From Miscanthus floridulus (lineage: Eukaryota > Streptophyta > Magnoliopsida > Poales > Poaceae), in assembly GCF_019320115.1 (NCBI RefSeq), contig NC_089589.1, positions 22,282,580 to 22,346,579 of the forward strand: a stretch of 64,000 bases of DNA, given 5' to 3'. Shown piece after piece: positions 22,575 through 34,920 of the stretch (position 1 is the first letter of the stretch; each line of letters begins with the position of its first letter). The notes below the pieces were generated by a model. It was not told where the DNA came from. It saw only the letters and a program-made list of their open reading frames with translations, and searched no databases. Position numbers and translations under genes: made by a program.

Positions 22575-23865
22575 ATTAATTTTTCCATGAAATGAAAAAC
22601 TTAGAAAATTGTTAGAAAATTGTAGAAAATCCGTACTAGTTGAACTTGCGGACCGTGTTCAGCTCGGCAAGCATGTTCTCTGCCGAGCGGTAACGGACGT
22701 CAAGGAGGAGCTTTGATTCTACGAGGGAGAGCGGCAACGGTCGTGGAAGACCGTGTTCCCTTTCTCGTAGAATCGGAGCTCTTCCTTGGCAAGTACGGTG
22801 CCGTCCGGTGGAGAAATGCTCGCCGAGATGATCACGTAAGCAAGGTCAACTAGTACGGATGGTTATTTATAGAAACATGTTTTTGAGCTATAATTTGATG
22901 GATATTTGATAACTTCAGACCTACAAATATCATCTACAAATGTTACTATCCTCGGCAACCTAAACGCCCACGAGCTCGCCGATATCGAGCAAGTCACTTA
23001 GAATTATTTTTTCCATGAAATGAAATACTTAGAAATCATGTCTTTTATTTTTTAGAATTAAATTTTCCATGAAATGAAAAACTTAGAAAATAGTTAGAAA
23101 ATTGTAGAAAATCCGTACTAGTTGAACTTGCGGACCGTGTTCAGGTCGGCGAGCATGTTCTCTACCGAGCGATAACGGACGTCAAGGAGGAGCTTTGATT
23201 CTACGAGGGAGAGCGACAACGGTCGTGGAAGACCGTGTTCCCTTTCTCGTAGAATCGGAGGTCTTCCTTGGCCAAGTACTGTGCCGTCCGGTGGAGAAAT
23301 GCTTGCCGAGTTGATCACGTAAGCAAGGTCAACTAGTACGGATGGTTATTTATTGAAACATGTTTTTGAGCTATAATTTGATGGATATTTGATAACTTCA
23401 GACCTACAAATGTCATCTACAAATGTTACTATCCTCGGCAACCTAAACGTCCGCGAGCTCGCCGATATCGAGCAGGTCACTTAGAATTATTTTTTCCATG
23501 AAATGAAATACTTAGAAATCATGCCTTTTTTTTAGAATTAAATTTTCCATGAAATGAAAAACTTAGTAAATAGTTAGAAAATTATAGAAAATCCGTACTA
23601 GTTGAACTTGCGGACCGTGTTCAGCTCGGCCAACATGTTCTCTGCCGAGCGGTAACGGACATCAAGGAGGAACTTTGATGCTACGAGGGAGAGCGGCAAC
23701 GGTCGTGGAAGACCGTGTTCCCTTTCTCGTAGAATCGGAGCTCTTCCTTGGCCAAGTACGGTGCCGTCCGATGGAGAAATGCTGGCCGAGATGATCACGT
23801 AAGCAAGGTCAACTAGTACGGATGGTTATTTATTGAAACATGTGAAATCCGTACTAGTTTTGTTT
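22575..23865. repeat. Tandem array, three ~480-base units, with conserved hairpin
   Basis: The run ccgtactagttgaacttgcg starts at 22631, 23113 and 23593 (periods 482 and 480), and a broken fourth start lies at 23849. Each unit holds an imperfect hairpin of ~62 bases with arms gattctacgag / ctcgtagaatc and an inner acggtc-gtggaa-gaccgt stem. In units 2 and 3 the minus strand has a 66-codon open frame of nearly the same sequence; in unit 1 it is broken by a one-base deletion. No match to a known protein was recognised. The array lies between the left CACTA array and the GRF gene. Confidence 0.85.
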
Positions 23866-23928
23866 AAATATATCATTTTAGAAAATATGAAATTTACACT
23901 AGTTTGCAAAAATAAGTATAGAAAGTAG

Positions 23929-24449
23929 ATGACAACTGGTACCGGATCATCGGCCTCTCGTTCAGTTGCGAAACGACTGAGGCCAGAACTCTCTCTCATT
24001 ATCTGCGGCAAGTGTAAGCAGAAGATTGTGATGGAGTACCGAGTCAAAAGACAGGGACCCAACAAGGGTCGTGTTTTCTACAAGTGCCCGGATCGCGATG
24101 TGAGTTTCTTACGCATTTTATAATTATGGCTAATTGACCTGCTTTTCTTGAATATTTTTGACTAAATATTTTTTGGCTTTAATTTCAGTGGGAGGGCAAT
24201 GGATGCGATGGTTGGTACTGGGAGGAAGATTATGCTACATATGTGCAGAATTTGGGTGCACTTGAGGTAGCGGCTGCTGCTGATGAGGCAGTGAGCCAGC
24301 AGGAGAAGCTTATTGATATTCAACAGAAGAATGATTTGTCTGTTTTAGTTGCGTACGATCACGAAATAATTATGTTACTGAAGTGCATTGTAGTTTTAGT
24401 TTGTTTAGTGATAGTTGGGATTGCTTACGTTGTAGCCAGACTTAGTTAA
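23929..24449 (+). CDS. GRF-type zinc-finger, membrane-anchored small protein of CACTA element
   Basis: Two exons, 23929-24099 and 24189-24449 (intron gtgagt...ttcag, phase 0), give 143 residues. The GRF zinc finger spans residues ~26-66: C-x2-C (CGKC), then FYKC, then across the splice a GCDGWYWEED end that supplies the fourth Cys and the typical aromatic run. A hydrophobic segment near the C-terminus (LLKCIVVLVCLVIVGIAYVV) looks like one membrane anchor. GRF fingers bind single-stranded nucleic acid in characterised proteins. Small GRF genes of this build are common beside grass CACTA transposases as far as I recall. The frame is intact. Its role in transposition is unknown. Confidence 0.8.
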
Positions 24450-24538
24450 TTAATCAACCGTGTGTATGTCATTTATGTTGTGTAATAAAATACTTAATTA
24501 TGTTCAAGGTTTTCATAATTTGTCGTGTAATACAGATT

Positions 24539-27500
24539 ATGTCACGCCATTGGATATACAATGCCAATCGCCGCTCCCAAGACTTTATTGAGGGCTTGCA
24601 CTATTTCTTAGGTGTGGCCGAGGCAAATAAGCGGGATGGTTTCATGTGCTGTCCATGTGCCCTATGTAAGAATTTAAAGGAATATTCAAGCTCAATGAGT
24701 CTTCATTCACATTTGCTTAAGTCAGGTTTCATGTCAAACTATATATGTTGGACTAAGCATGGAGAAAGCAGGGTCATGATGGAAGAAGGTGAAGGAGAAG
24801 ATTTAGACATTGATGACATTATTGCTCAGTATGGTGCCTTTGATGATACTACAATGGGGGGAGATGAAGAAGAGGTAGCGGTAGAAGATGATCTCGGTGA
24901 TGCTCTTGGCGATGCCATTCATGATGCACAACAAGAATGGGAAAGTGAAAAAGAGAAAGTTAAGTTCGAGCGCATGCTTGAGGATCATAGGAAGTTGCTA
25001 TACCCGACGGCCGAAGAGGGGCAAAAAAAGCTGGGTACAACACTGGAATTGCTACAGTGGAAGGCAAAGAATGGTATATCCGACAAGGCATTTGGGAATT
25101 TATTGAACCTCATAAAGAAGATGCTTCCGAAGCCAAATGAATTGCCCACCACTACGTACGAAGCAAAAAAGGTTGTCTGCCCATTGGGATTAAAAATCTA
25201 GAAGATACATGCATGTCCTAATGACTGCATCCTCTACCATGGCAATGAATACGAGAATTTGGATGAATGCCCGGTATGTAAAGCATCGCGGTATAAGATC
25301 AGGCGCGATGATCCTGGTGACGTCGAGGGTGAACAATGTCCTAGAAAGAAAATCCCTGCCAAGGTTATGTGGTATGCTCCTATAATACCACGCTTAAAAC
25401 GTTTGTTCAGAAATAAAGACCATGCAAAGTTATTGCGGTGGTATAAAGAAGACCGTAAGGTAGACAATATGCTGAGACACCCAGCTGATGGGTCCTAGTG
25501 GAGAGCGATAGACAGAGAATTTCCAGAGTTTGCAAATGAGGCTAGAAACTTAAGGTTCGCCTTAAGTACAGATGGTATGAATCCTTTTGGAGAGCAGAGC
25601 ACTAGTCATAGCACTTGGCCAGTTACTCTATGTATCTACAACCTTCCTCCATGGTTATGAATGAAGCGGAAGTTCATTATGATGCCGATCCTCATCCAAG
25701 GTCCGAGGCAACCTGGCAACGATATTGATGTCTATCTGAAGCCATTAGTTGAAGAACTTCTAGTTTTATGGAACAAACCAGGTGTATGTTTCTGGGATGA
25801 GTACAAACAAGAACACTTTGACCTACGAGCAATGTTGTTCGTAACAATCAATGATTGGCCTGCTTTAAGTAATCTTTCAGGTCAGACAAACAAAGGATAT
25901 AATGCATGCACACATTGTTTTGATGACCTTGACAGTATATATTTGAAAAGATGTCGAAAGGTCGTGTACCTTGGCCATCGTCGATTCCTTCCTTTGAATC
26001 ACCAAGTAAGAAAGAAAGGGAAGCATTTTAAAGGTAAGCCAGACCACCGGAAGAAGCCTCATAACCGAACCGGGGAAGATGTACTCGCAATGGCCAAGGA
26101 TGTGAAAGTAGTATTTGGAAAGGGACATGGCAGTGAATCTGTTCCCAAAGATGCTAAGGGACACGCACCCATGTGGAAGAAGAAGTCCATCTTTTGGGAG
26201 CTACCCTATTGGCAAGTCCTAGAGGTCCGCAACGCAATCGACGTGATGCACCTGACAAAGAATCTTTGTGTGAACCTGTTAGGATTCATGGGTGTGTATG
26301 GGAAGCCAAAGGATTCACTTGAAGCACGCCAGGACTTGCAGGGCATGAAAGAACGAGACAACCTTCATCCAGAGAAGACAGATGATGGACGTCATTACTT
26401 AAGTCCTGCTAGCTACACGCTTAGCAAAGAAGAGAGGGATAGCATGTTCGAATGTCTAAGCAACATCAAGGTCCCATCGGGATTCTCCTCCAATATAAAG
26501 GGTATAATAAATGTGCCAGATAAGAAATTCCTAAACTTAAAGTCCCACGACTGCCACGTGCTTATGACGCAATTGCTTCCAGTTGGTTTAAGAGGAATTC
26601 TACCTCCACATGTACGTCTAGCCACCGTGAAGCTATGTACATTCCTCAATGTAATTTCTCAGAAGGCAATCAATCCAGTGGAACTAGCTACTCTACAGAA
26701 TGATGTGGTTCAATGTCTTGTCAGCTTTGAGTTGGTGTTCTCTCCATCCTTCTTTAATATCATGACACACATCCTAGTTCATTTGGTGAAGGAGATTAGT
26801 ATTCTTGGACCTGTGTTCTTACATAACATGTTCCCCTTCGAGAGGTTTATGGGAGCCTTGAAGAAATATGTGAAAGTCCATTCTAAGCCTGAAGGAAGCA
26901 TCGCCCAGGGCTATGGAATAGAGGAGGTCATTGAGTTTTGTATTGACTTTATTCCTGACCTTACCCCGATTGGCGTTCCCGAATCACGACACGAGGGGCG
27001 ACTTAGTGGTAATGGAACTTTAGGGAAGAAAACATATATCGGCATGGAAGATGATTATTTCAATAAAGCACACTACACAGTTCTTCAGAACTCGTTATTG
27101 GTGCATCCGTACATCGAGATACATAAGGAGTTCTTACGATCCAAGTTTCCAGGGAAGACTGAAGCTTGGATTAGGCGTCAGCACATGGAAAGTTTTAGTG
27201 GTTGGTTGCGAAAAGAATGTCAAGGCGATGACAATATTGATGAGCAACTGTATTTGTTGGCTAGACAGCCATCGTGACATATCCTCACATATCAATGGTA
27301 CGAGATAAATGGGAATACATTTTACACAGTTGCCCAAGATAAAAGGAGCACCAATCAAAATAGTGGTGTTCGCATAGATGGCACAGATCCAAATGGGAAT
27401 ATACAAACATATTATGGCCGCATAGAAGAGATATGGGAACTAGACTACGCACCTAATTTTAAAGTCCCTTTGTTCCGGTGCCAATGGGTGAAGCTGACCG

Positions 27501-27868
27501 GAGGAGGGGTAACAATCGACAAAGAGTATGGAATGACAACAGTGGACCTCAACAATATTGGGTACAAAGAGGAACCATTCATCCTTGCTGCCGATGTGAG
27601 TCAGGTGTTCTATGTGAAAGACATGTCTACAAAATCAAAGAGAGGAAAAAACAAAGACATCAACTCAATGATCAATGAGCCAAAGCGCCACATAATTGAA
27701 GACAAGTCAGACATGTCAGAAGATTACGAAAGAAATGTCCAAATTCCACCCTTCATAGTGAAGAAAGATCCAAGCATCATGTTAAATGATGAAGACACTC
27801 CATGGTTACGACAAGATCATAACCAAGGGTCATATGTCAAGAAGAAATTCACTGTTGTGCCCGCATGA
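24539..27868 (+). pseudogene. CACTA tnp2-type transposase (TNPD-like), four premature stops
   Basis: One continuous frame of 1110 codons with no frameshift, from ATG at 24539 (preceded by an acceptor-like taatacag) to TGA at 27866. Order: transposase-associated N-terminal domain (residues ~1-80, with C-x2-C and LKSGF), acidic linker, transposase family tnp2 core (HACPNDC at ~224, LSTDGMNPFG at ~346, PGNDIDVYL at ~399), then DUF4218-like (LLPVGLRGILP, HNMFPFERFMG) and DUF4216-like regions. In-frame stops lie at 25199 (TAG), 25496 (TAG), 25658 (TGA) and 27275 (TGA). The expected residues at the first, second and fourth are Gln, Gln and Trp, so one transition each explains them; the third is probably a Cys codon changed by transversion. 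Catalytic for excision in the family, but not functional here. Confidence 0.9.
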
Positions 27869-29272
27869 TACAACGATGCATGTTTAATATATTATGTTTT
27901 AGAGATGGATATTATGTAATATGTTATGACTTCACAATTGTAGATCTTGCTGAGATGATCAAACTTGGTATTCAGAGTTTTTTCATCTGAGGTCATTTAG
28001 TGTCTCATTTGAGCAAGTTTGACCAAGTCAAATTTGGTTAAATAAAAAAACAACACTTTGACTCTAGTATTATGAACTCTAAATGACTTCAAATTGAAAA
28101 GTTTTGAATACCAAGTTTGTTAAACTCAAAAATATCTACAATTGTTGTTTTGGTCAACTTTCCATTTGAGAAAGTTTGGACAGTTCAAATTTGTGATTTT
28201 TAAATTTCGACGCCTACAAACTAGTTTTCGGGACCCTAGATTGTCTCAAATTGAAAAGTTTTGAATACCAAGTTTGTTAAGCTCATCAATATCTACAATC
28301 CTTATATAGGCCATTTTTTCATTTGAGAAAGCTTGAACAAAATGTAGTTCAAATTTCACAAGTGTGTGACATAGTTTTAGAAAGTATATATGAGATTCAA
28401 GAAGTTGTGACTAGTGTTTGATAAAAATTTCTCAAATGGGAAAATGAGCTATGTAAAAATTGTAGATGTTGCTGAGATGATCAAACTTGGTATTCAGAGT
28501 TTTTTCATCTGAGGTCATTTAGTGTCTCATTTGAGCAAGTTTGACCAAGTCAAATTTGGTCAAATAAAAAAACAACACTTTGACTCTAGTATTATGAACT
28601 CTAAATGACTTCAAATTGAAAAGTTTTGAATACCAAGTTTGTTAAACTAAAAAAGATCTACAATTGTTGTTTTGGTCAACTTTCCATTTGAGAAAGTTTG
28701 GATGGTTCAAATTTGTGATTTTTAAATTTCGACGCCTACAAACTAGTTTTTGGGACCCTAGATTGTCTCAAATTGAAAAGTTTTGAATACCGAGGTTGTT
28801 AAGCTCATCAATATATACAATCCTTATATAGGCCATTTTTTCATTTGAAAAAGTTGTAGAACAAAAAATACTATATTTTCTTTATTTTTATAGGTTCAAC
28901 AAAAAATTCCTATCAATTTTGGTCAAAAAAGGAGAAAAAATTAAAACATTGACGTTACAATAATGTGATAATAAATTTCCTATCGAATAATATTAGTTTT
29001 ATTAATTTTAAGTTACAAATATATTTTTGCATTAACAAAATACTTAGTATTAGTAACATTTATATTCTATAATCATAAAAGAAATTAAAAACTTTAGGTT
29101 ACAAAATTTTCCTATTTACAATAAATAATTAGTTAATCAATAGTATTTTTTAAAATAAATATTGCAAAGTATTGAAGTTGCTATGGAATTAATTGATTAA
29201 CCTAGTATTAAACAAAATCAAAATCCCAGGCCTTTCCAATTACGCTGGCGGGTTGCCAAAATTTTCAGGCCT
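27869..29272. other. AT-rich transposase 3' region with ~522-base tandem duplication
   Basis: Starting at 27941 and 28463, the same ~390-base sequence is repeated (gctgagatgatcaaacttgg, then caaattgaaaagttttgaat, ending near atataggccattttttcatt at 28307 and 28828). Smaller internal echoes of ttgaataccaagtttgttaa occur within each unit. The remainder to 29272 is AT-rich and non-coding. Confidence 0.75.
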
Positions 29273-29516
29273 TCAGTCCCGGCCCAGATCAAGAACCGGG
29301 ACTAAAGGGTGGGCGGTAATTTCGGTGCCCGCCAAAAAATACCTTTAGTCCCGGCTGGTAACACCAGCCGGGACTAAAGGACATTTAGTCCCGGCTGGTA
29401 AGACCAACCGGGACTAAAGGGTTGGACCTTTAGTCCCGGTTGGTCTTACCAGCCGGGACTAAATGTCCTTTAGTTCCGGCTGGTGTTATCAGCCGGGACT
29501 AAAGGGTCCCGGCCTA
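29273..29516. repeat. Internal copy of the CACTA subterminal array
   Basis: Six or more tttagtcccggctggt / accagccgggactaaa palindrome halves, of the same type as at both element ends, lie in the middle of the element. They stop just before ggcctatatatatcg (29512-29526), a likely TATA region for the second gene. The arrangement copies that at the left end. Confidence 0.85.
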
Positions 29517-29526
29517 TATATATCGA

Positions 29527-30501
29527 ACGTCTGTTCTGTTCATCTTCGATCTCGCCTCCGTCGCTCAGCCCTGCCCGGCCGCGCCATCCGCCGTCGTCGA
29601 GCTCGTCTCTACCGCGCCGCCGTCGTCGTCTACCCCCGCCCGGCCGCGCCATTCTCCCGGCCCGCATCGCCGCATCCCGTCTCCGCTGCCGCACCCGACC
29701 CCACCCTCCGTCGCCGACGCTTCCCGCGCGCCCACCGTACGGCCTCCGTCGAACTCTTGATCTGCTGCTCTCGATCGGCCATGTTTTTTAGATTTTTTTT
29801 ACAAAGTCTCGGCTGTATGTTAGATTAAAATGTATTAAATTTTAATTAGTAGTTTATTGTTAGTTTTTTAGTAATTTTTTAGATAGTTTTTGATATATTA
29901 GATTTAAATGTATTAAAATTTAATTAGTATTTTATTTAGATAGTTTTTTAGATAGTTTTTTTATTATAGTTTTTGATATATGTTAGATTAAAATGTATTA
30001 TCTATTACTAGTTTATCTAATTTCATGTTAGATTTATTTAATTGGATTTAGTAATTATATATTCTATCTCTCTATATATATTATATCTAGAGAGAGATTC
30101 TATATGTATACATATGTACTTAATTATTTCTATATGTATATATACATGTACTTATTTTCATGTGTTGAGAGAGAGAGAAAATTGTATCTAGAGAGACATT
30201 CTATGTGTATCACATGCATATCTAGAGATATAGACATATGCACTTATTTCTATGTGTTGAGAGAGAGAGAAAATATATTGTATCATTCTATGTGTATATA
30301 TATACATGTACTTATTTCCATGTTTTTGGATCGAAAGTGTTTTTGATTCGATTCCAAAGCCTATACCTTATTATTGTTTATCCTTATGAAATATTATGTG
30401 TTATTATATTTAATTGGATTTAGTAATTCTATATATGTTATCACATGTACTTATGTTATGTACCATAGTAATTCTATCTATGTGTTATCTTGAAGATACA
30501 A
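29527..30501 (+). other. Leader and AT-rich region of second CACTA gene
   Basis: A GC-rich leader (29530-29780), with open frames on both strands that look compositional, is followed by AT-rich DNA. At 30090-30320 a degenerate ~120-base unit repeats (atacatgtacttatttc, tgttgagagagagaga). No coding signal. Confidence 0.5.
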
Positions 30502-33500
30502 ATGGCTGCTCCGGATGATAACTTGAGTGATGACATAATGGCGGATATTATTAACGCCGGCACCAATGTGGATGTAGATGACACGAGTCAGTACTTTGCT
30601 GATTATGAGGATATCCTGAATATGCCGGTGGTTAAAGATCAACAAATTGTCGCGCAAGAAAATACTGGCGAGGTATATTCGATTATCTATCATCTCTTAT
30701 AGATGCATGCGTACGTATATTTGTTGTTAATCGTTGTGTTTCTACTCATGTAGCCGGTCTCTGGATCTACATCAACCACCGACAAAAGTAGGAAAGTCTG
30801 AGGGCCAAAAAAGCCATTAGAGGGCCGTTTCATAATATCAGAATTCGACACCGAAACCGGCAAACCATTGGGACCACATGCTCAGACATATATCAATCAA
30901 TATGGGTTCATTGTAAGGGATAGGATCCCAGTTAGTGCTCGTGAATGGAAGCAGAAGATATCCGCTCCTAATGTTAGTTTTGTATCTGATCGTGACAAGA
31001 ACCTAGCTTGGAGAGATATCACTCAGCATTTCACATTACAAGCAGATGATGCTTTGAAGGAGCTAGTGAGGGATTGGACAATGAAGAAGATGGCAACATT
31101 GTTCCAGAGTTGGAAGAAGACATTGTATAAAAAGTTTATCTTGAAGAATGCTACGCCGAATTTGAATGCTAAGGCGTTTGTCAAGTTGGAGTCCCATTGG
31201 GATGCCTTCGTAGAATACAAGACATCTCAAGACAGTGAGGAACGTGTGATGAGGAATCGGCAGAATGCCCGACAGAAGCAATACCATCATCGCATGGGAT
31301 CAGGTGGTTATAAGAGTGCTATTCCCAAGTGGCAGAACCTAGAAGCAGAGATTACTGCCAAGGGAATCATACCTGAAACAATAGAGAAGAACTGGCCTCA
31401 ACGCGCGAAGAATTGATTCTACGCTCATGGGGGAAGCCTAGACCCAGACACTGGCAATCTAATTTTCGGCCAAAAAATTGAGAGAGCAACACAGAGACTA
31501 GCTTGTGCTAGGGAAGAAGCTGATAGTGGTGTTTTCAAGCCCAACAGAGAGAACGATAAATTGACATATGCCCTAGAGAATCCCGAACACGGTGGTCGAA
31601 CAAGAGGCTATGGGGTGGTTCTGTGGCTACACGCATTCCCAGCAGACAAGGATACCTACAGAAGCCGCCAGAGAAAGAAGGATGAGGAGGCAGAACGAAT
31701 CCATGCATTGGAGCAATTTGTTGATGAGTCACGACAAGCATTGCTTGAATCACGTGAACGAGAAAAATCTCTTGAGGTAAGAATACAGGAGGAGATCAAG
31801 AGGCAAGTGTAGCTAGCAATGAGTCAAATGCAATCGCAATCAACGCCGGGAGTCACCATTAGCCCCGTTGGTCAGATGAAAAGCAGTTGTGCTTCTACGG
31901 AGCTACCAGTTATTCAAGACGACGCTGGGTTGCGCTTCCCTGTTGATGACATTACCGAGCCTCTAACAACATGTGAGCTGCACATTCTAGATGGTAATAA
32001 TGCATCAATCATGGTGGCTGTCGGGGTCGTATCTCCAATAGACCGAACGAAGACACCAAGAATCCATGGGTCAATTATTCAACCTGGATATGCTAGTGTC
32101 TCGGACGATAGAGTGCTCAAAGGTTACGGCAATGTTCCTCTTGACATTGAAGGCGGTGATGGGGAGAAGACACTAGGAGAAGCAGAGAAGACATTTATTC
32201 AATGGCGCAAACACTTCATCATCATTCCTGGGGCACCACCGCTTCCCCTACCTCACCCTAGGTACGAATGAAAGTGAATGAAATATTATTTTCCATTAAT
32301 TTTCTATTGGCTTCAAAAATAATTGACACACAACTTGTTTTTGTAGCAGGGTCTCCCCCCAGCCTAGCCTAATCATTCATTCCCCATCTCATCACAGCGT
32401 CGCGGGGGGCGAGACGACTTCATCCCCATGGCGATCGCCAACTCCTACACCGGCCCCATCGCCTCCACAACGATCTCCAACTCCTACACCGGCCCCACCG
32501 CCTCCACAACGATCTCCAACGCCTCCACGCCGGTCTCCACCAACACCGGCCACATCGCCTCCACGCCGGTCTCCAACACCGCCCCCACCCCCTCCACAGC
32601 GACGCACTACAAAGACGTCTAAGGTCCCGGCGGCAAAGAAGACCCCGAGAAAAAGAGTTATTTCTCAAAAAATACTTCTTGAAAAGACTGATGAGCAAAT
32701 AGCAGTTGAAGAAGATAAAAAAGTGAAAGATTTTTTTATAGATACCAAAAACAAGAGTCAAGCAAAGCTTAAGGAGAAGCCGTACTTTTACCTACCACGA
32801 GAGGTGCTGAGGCAGAAGGTCGATGCTCACAAGAAAAAGATGATTGAACTTCGTAAGCCTTCGCCACTATCAGACTATGACCGCTCCCTCGTGAAGTCAC
32901 ACGATGCAGATAAGAAAAGGAAAAGAGCATCAGGGAAGGATGTCCCACAGCTCGGACAACAGAAGCAACCAATGTAAAATCTTGTTGTTGCTAATGAATA
33001 TGGTTCGAACATAGAAGTCTATCGACCAGACAACTCTGGAGAAGTGTCGGTTCAAGCCCTTAATGCTTTTTTTGAAGATACTGGTTTAACCTTGGATCAA
33101 TTGACGGGCAAAGCTCCAATCCAGAACCTGGAAGTTGATACCTGGAAGACTTAGAAATATGGCAAAAGTCTGTACAACCCTGCGGATCTGAATGAATTGG
33201 GTACGCAAATGTACTTGCTCAATAAGTGGTACATGCAGGCATGTGGCAGGGGTGAGCAGTGGATCTTTGTCAGATTTAGAGACCATCATTACTTCCGTGG
33301 CGATGACATCTTACATATTAGTTTCGAAGAATTGCATCAACTATACCACATGGACGCTCTGGACAAATCATTCATTAGCTCCTTTTGTTTGTAAGTGATT
33401 CTTACTTTTATTTAATAAATTCACTTCCATGCGTACGTGTATATAATTATCCTCACATGTAACTTATATTTATATACAGATTCCAGATGTCAGAGCTCCA

Positions 33501-34425
33501 AAGAATACAAGACACCAGCGTTGGCTTCATTGATCCTTATATCGTATTCAAAACCGGTATTATTGTCAAGGAGCGGTGGGTATCTGAAGCACAGGAGAAT
33601 ATCATGATGTTCTTCGTGAAGCAGCACGACAAGACAACAATACTTTTCCCGTACAACTTTGAGTAAGTGTTAATAATAATGTAGTCTACACATTTTATGT
33701 AATATCAATACAACTTATATGCATGTACGTGTGTGTATAAACCAATGCAGGTTTCACTGGATACTCATTGTCATTGAGTTAAACTCAAGTCGGTTAGTAA
33801 TCTTTGACTCGTTGAGAAAAGAGTGGGCACTATACCAAGATATGATAGACATTATCCAGGGGTAATTTCGATCTCTCGCGCACAACTATTATTGAATAGA
33901 CTTTGCCATAATTTATTAACGATCGTATATTATTGGTCGCACAGGGTTTGGAAAGAGTTTATTCGGCAACATCGCAAGGATTGCAAGGCACCACTTAATG
34001 TAGTTGAAATACCAGTAAGTTGTACTATATACACTTCCCCATGTGTTTAATTACTATATCGTACTTCAATTTACGTGTGAGATGATGAGAATAATCTTCT
34101 TCTCGTACAGTGGTGTTTGCGGCAGGAACCAGGTAATAACTTGTGTGGATACTACGTTTGTGAATTTATCACTGCGCACATAAGAAGAACTCCTAAAGAT
34201 GTCCTCAGAGTACGTATATATCAATTTTTTATTTATTTTTAAATGAATATATATATATATATGTATTAATACTTTTCCTTTTATTTCAAATGCAAGACTG
34301 AATGGTTGAAACGAAGGGTCATGCAAAAAGACCATCTGAAAGCAGTTCAAGAGTCAATAGCAGGATATCTTCTAGAAAAAGTGCTAAATCCCAACGGCGA
34401 GTTCTACTTTGATCCTAAGGAATAA
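30502..34425 (+). pseudogene. CACTA Transposase_24-like protein fused to Ulp1-like C48 protease, five premature stops
   Basis: Eight exons with GT-AG borders keep frame throughout: 30502-30672, 30754-32261, 32347-33390, 33480-33662, 33751-33861, 33945-34014, 34111-34209, 34297-34425 (1105 codons). Exon 2 encodes a plant transposase Ptta/En/Spm-type domain (WKKTLYKKFI, HHRMGSGGYKS, ERATQRLACA). A coiled-coil and a DUF8039-like segment follow, then a Ser-Pro-Thr-Pro linker (32420-32600) and a basic stretch. Exons 4-8 form a Ulp1/C48 catalytic domain with His (FHW, 33755), Asp (IFDSL, 33806), Gln (RQE, 34123) and Cys (NNLCGYY, 34144) all present. Stops lie at 30799, 31414, 31810, 32975 and 33152; all are explained by single C-to-T or G-to-A changes from Arg, Trp, Gln, Gln and Trp. 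Ulp1 enzymes process SUMO; whether this one did is unknown. Confidence 0.82.
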
Positions 34426-34699
34426 ATGATGTAAATTAAATGTTTATTGATATCGTTATTTTCGAGAACAAGATTATGAAAGTGTTGTATATATACATAT
34501 ATATATCTATAATATATATAGGTTCATACTTTATTCGAATATAATAATGCTCGAGATGAGAATTAGATGTAATTATATGCGTACGTGTATTTATATTAGC
34601 AGCGTAGAATATGTACATAAAAACATATTATATATTAAACAAATACGTGTAACTGAACTGAAAACAAATTAAACAAAAAGAAAAAGAAAAAGAAAAGGA

Positions 34700-34920
34700 A
34701 CCTTTAGTCCCGGTTGGGGTTACCAACCGGGACTAAAGGGTGCGGCCACGTTTTGCTCGGCTGGAGGGCCTTTAGTCCCGGTTGGTAACATCAACCGGGA
34801 CTAAAGGTCCCTCTTTAGTCCCGGCTCGATGACCCGGGACTAAAGGTGGCACCTTTAGTCCCGGGATCGTTGTCCCGGCGTGGTAACCGGGACTAAAGGC
34901 CGTTACCGCCTGGGACAACA
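34700..34920. repeat. CACTA right subterminal array
   Basis: Repeated cctttagtcccggttggt and accgggactaaagg in both orientations next to the right terminus, matching the left and internal arrays. Confidence 0.85.

Noticed and set aside
22575..23865. Centromeric or subtelomeric satellite
   Set aside because: Only three units with a period near 480, lying inside a CACTA element with defined ends. It is local tandem duplication, not a satellite array.
29463..29828. 121-codon Arg/Ala-rich open frame before the second CACTA gene
   Set aside because: It overlaps the subterminal array and a GC-rich leader with open frames in several phases, and no domain or splice partner supports it.
32428..32622. 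Ser/Thr-rich frame beginning MAIANSYTG
   Set aside because: It is a shadow of the correct frame, which reads Ser-Pro-Thr-Pro repeats here and is continuous with exon 3 of the Transposase_24/Ulp1 gene.
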